DNA from: Flavobacterium antarcticum DSM 19726 | Lineage (GTDB): Bacteria > Bacteroidota > Bacteroidia > Flavobacteriales > Flavobacteriaceae | Assembly: GCF_000419685.1 (NCBI RefSeq) | Contig: NZ_ATTM01000002.1 | Coordinates: 62,001 to 126,000, forward strand | Reading direction: 5' to 3' | DNA: 64,000 nt | Shown: one piece after another, positions 62,385 to 64,000 of the stretch | Numbering within the stretch: the first letter of the stretch is position 1 | How the letters are laid out: every line of letters starts with the position of its first letter | The notes under the pieces: model-generated | What the model saw: the letters and a program-made list of their open reading frames with translations, nothing else | The model's database searches: none | Told to the model about the DNA's origin: nothing | Translations under genes and position numbers: made by a program

Positions 62385-64000
62385 ATGAAAAACGTACCTG
62401 TTTTACTTGGTCTTTGTTTTATTTTTGCAACTTCGTGCAACAAAAAAAACGACTCAAAAATGTCTGAAAATATACAGCCTCCTGTGGCAAAGATAATTCC
62501 GAAAACACTTGAAAAATTCGGCGATGTTAGAATTGATAATTACTATTGGCTTAACGACCGCGAAAATCCAGAAGTGATTGATTACTTGAACAAAGAAAAT
62601 GAGTATTACCAGAAAATGACGGCTCATACGCAAACACTTCAGAAAGAATTGTTTGACGAAATGAAGTCCCGAATTAAAGAAGATGATTCTTCTGTTCCGT
62701 ACTTTTTAAACGGATATTACTATTTAACCCGTTACGAAACAGGAAAAGATTACCCCATTTATTCGCGAAAAAAAGGTTCGCTTGACGCCAAAGATGAAAT
62801 TCTTTTCGACTGCAACGAATTAGCAAAAGGACAAAGTTATTTCGCTTTAGGTGGAATGAGCATCAGTCCAGATAATAAATTGGCGTTGTTTTCAACAGAT
62901 GTTGTGGGACGTAGAATTTACACGATGCAAGTAAAAGACTTGGAAACTGGAAATTTATTAGCGGACAAAATTGAAAATGTAGATGGCGGTGGCGTTTGGG
63001 CTAATGATAACAAAACTTTTTTCTACGTTACCCAAGATAAAAAAACATTGCGTTCGGATAAAGTATTCCGTCACCAAATAGGAACGGCTGATAAAAAGGA
63101 TCCGTTAATTTTTGAAGAGAAAGACGATACTTTTAATCTTTCTATTGGTAAAGAAAAATCTAAAAAATATATCGTAATCGAGTCGGGGAGTACTTTGACG
63201 ACGGAGTATCAGACTTTATTGACTGATGATCCAACGGGAACTTTTAAAGTATTTCAACCAAGACTTCGTGGTTTAGAATATGCAATTTCTCATTATGGAG
63301 ACAGTTTTTATATCTTAACGAATAAAGACAAAGCAACGAATTTCAAAGTAATGAAAACGCCCGAAAATGCGACTTCAAAGGACAATTGGAAAGATTTGAT
63401 TCCGCACCGTAAAGATGTATTGGTAGAAGATATTGAAATTTTTAAAGATTATCTAGTTGTTTCTGAACGTAGCAATGGTTTGAGTAAAATTCGCATCATG
63501 CCTTGGAGCGGAAAAGACGAATATTATTTGCCTTTTGAAATTGAAACGTACACGGCTTCGCCAACTACAAACGTTGATTTTGACACGGATATTCTGCGTT
63601 ACAGTTACCAGTCGATGGGAACTCCTTCTTCAATTATAGATTTCAATATGAAAACTAAAACGAAAGAAGTTAAAAAAGAGCAGTCTGTTTTAGGTGGGAA
63701 ATTTGACAAAAATAATTATACGGAAGAACGTCTTTGGGCAACTGCTACTGACGGAACAAAAATTCCAATTTCTGTAATTTACAAAAAGGGAATTAAGAAA
63801 GATGGAAAGAATCCGTTGTTGCTTTATGCTTACGGTTCTTACGGAGCAAGCATGGATCCTTATTTTAGTTCAACGCGTTTGACACTTTTAGACCGAGGAT
63901 TTGTTTATGCGATTGCACATATTCGCGGAGGCGAGGAATTGGGAAGAGAGTGGTACGAGAATGGAAAGTTGTTGAAAAAGAAAAATACGTTTACTGATTT
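62385..64000 (+). CDS. S9 family peptidase, oligopeptidase B-like lipoprotein (3' end beyond window)
   Basis: At least 538 codons from ATG at 62385; the frame is open to the window edge. The signal ends in a lipobox (A-T-S-C, Cys about 18), so it is anchored in the envelope. The N-terminal D-V-R-I-D-N-Y-Y-W-L-N-D-R motif and the seven-bladed propeller are typical of oligopeptidase B (PtrB). The hydrolase domain begins with L-L-L-Y-A-Y-G-S-Y-G and I-A-H-I-R-G-G-E-E-L-G-R-E-W. The catalytic Ser, Asp and His lie past the edge. It should cleave short peptides after basic residues. Confidence 0.9.
   Translation, partial: MKNVPVLLGLCFIFATSCNKKNDSKMSENIQPPVAKIIPKTLEKFGDVRIDNYYWLNDRENPEVIDYLNKENEYYQKMTAHTQTLQKELFDEMKSRIKEDDSSVPYFLNGYYYLTRYETGKDYPIYSRKKGSLDAKDEILFDCNELAKGQSYFALGGMSISPDNKLALFSTDVVGRRIYTMQVKDLETGNLLADKIENVDGGGVWANDNKTFFYVTQDKKTLRSDKVFRHQIGTADKKDPLIFEEKDDTFNLSIGKEKSKKYIVIESGSTLTTEYQTLLTDDPTGTFKVFQPRLRGLEYAISHYGDSFYILTNKDKATNFKVMKTPENATSKDNWKDLIPHRKDVLVEDIEIFKDYLVVSERSNGLSKIRIMPWSGKDEYYLPFEIETYTASPTTNVDFDTDILRYSYQSMGTPSSIIDFNMKTKTKEVKKEQSVLGGKFDKNNYTEERLWATATDGTKIPISVIYKKGIKKDGKNPLLLYAYGSYGASMDPYFSSTRLTLLDRGFVYAIAHIRGGEELGREWYENGKLLKKKNTFTD

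Overview
The window comes from an AT-rich Bacteroidota chromosome, almost certainly a Flavobacteriaceae member (Flavobacterium or a close relative). Supporting signs are PorX (the response regulator of the type IX secretion system), a large exported protein with a type IX C-terminal sorting domain, a TamB/TsaD neighbourhood, PiT with a DUF47 partner, many lipoproteins, weak Shine-Dalgarno signals, and promoters of the Bacteroidota form TTG-N19/20-TAnnTTTG. The last are seen exactly in front of the tRNA genes.

Layout. 1-3.3 kb: a DNA-damage tolerance module with a DnaE-type polymerase (cut by the window edge), a Y-family polymerase and a divergent LexA-like S24 repressor. 3.3-5.0 kb: a DUF6132 protein, a haem lipoprotein and a tRNA Ser-Pro-Arg cluster. 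5.2-11.1 kb: a VanX-like dipeptidase, then a tight six-gene minus-strand operon headed by tsaD and rsmE. 11.2-21.5 kb: tamB, the glycolytic genes pfkA and gap, nagK-like kinase plus mgsA, an exported protein and ychF. 21.6-30.7 kb: a lipoprotein with a palindrome on its promoter, tRNA-Val, alanine dehydrogenase, tsaE, porX, yebC, gcvT and an M1 peptidase. 30.7-37.7 kb: an S41 peptidase, an Xre/RES toxin-antitoxin pair, an acyl-CoA carboxylase beta subunit and the DUF47-PiT phosphate pair. 37.7-47.8 kb: the CotH-kinase type IX cargo protein, lpxD, phospholipase A, a MORN/TonB-like protein, prfB with an intact +1 frameshift site, threonine aldolase and a tRNA-dihydrouridine synthase.

48.0-57.2 kb is the most distinctive region. 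It holds a stress/efflux cluster with two paralogous GbsR/MarR regulators, an HdeD-like membrane protein, a small membrane protein, an HdhA-like short-chain dehydrogenase, a tandem universal stress protein, and a TolC-HlyD-MFS tripartite pump. An 18-bp palindrome, GTTCGTA-N4-TACGAAC, occurs three times. Each copy starts 24 bp upstream of the promoter -7 element, in front of the first regulator, the HdeD-like gene and the stress-protein/pump operon. This defines a likely local regulon.

57.2-62 kb is an accessory region: a lipoprotein, an IS91-type element with its own tyrosine recombinase (its 5' end frameshifted at an A8 tract), and a single exported-protein gene enclosed by inverted repeats and hairpins. 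The right edge has ybaB and a truncated oligopeptidase B-like lipoprotein. Several families of short dispersed intergenic repeats lie between genes. Family names are from recognition of motifs and general similarity; no database search was run.
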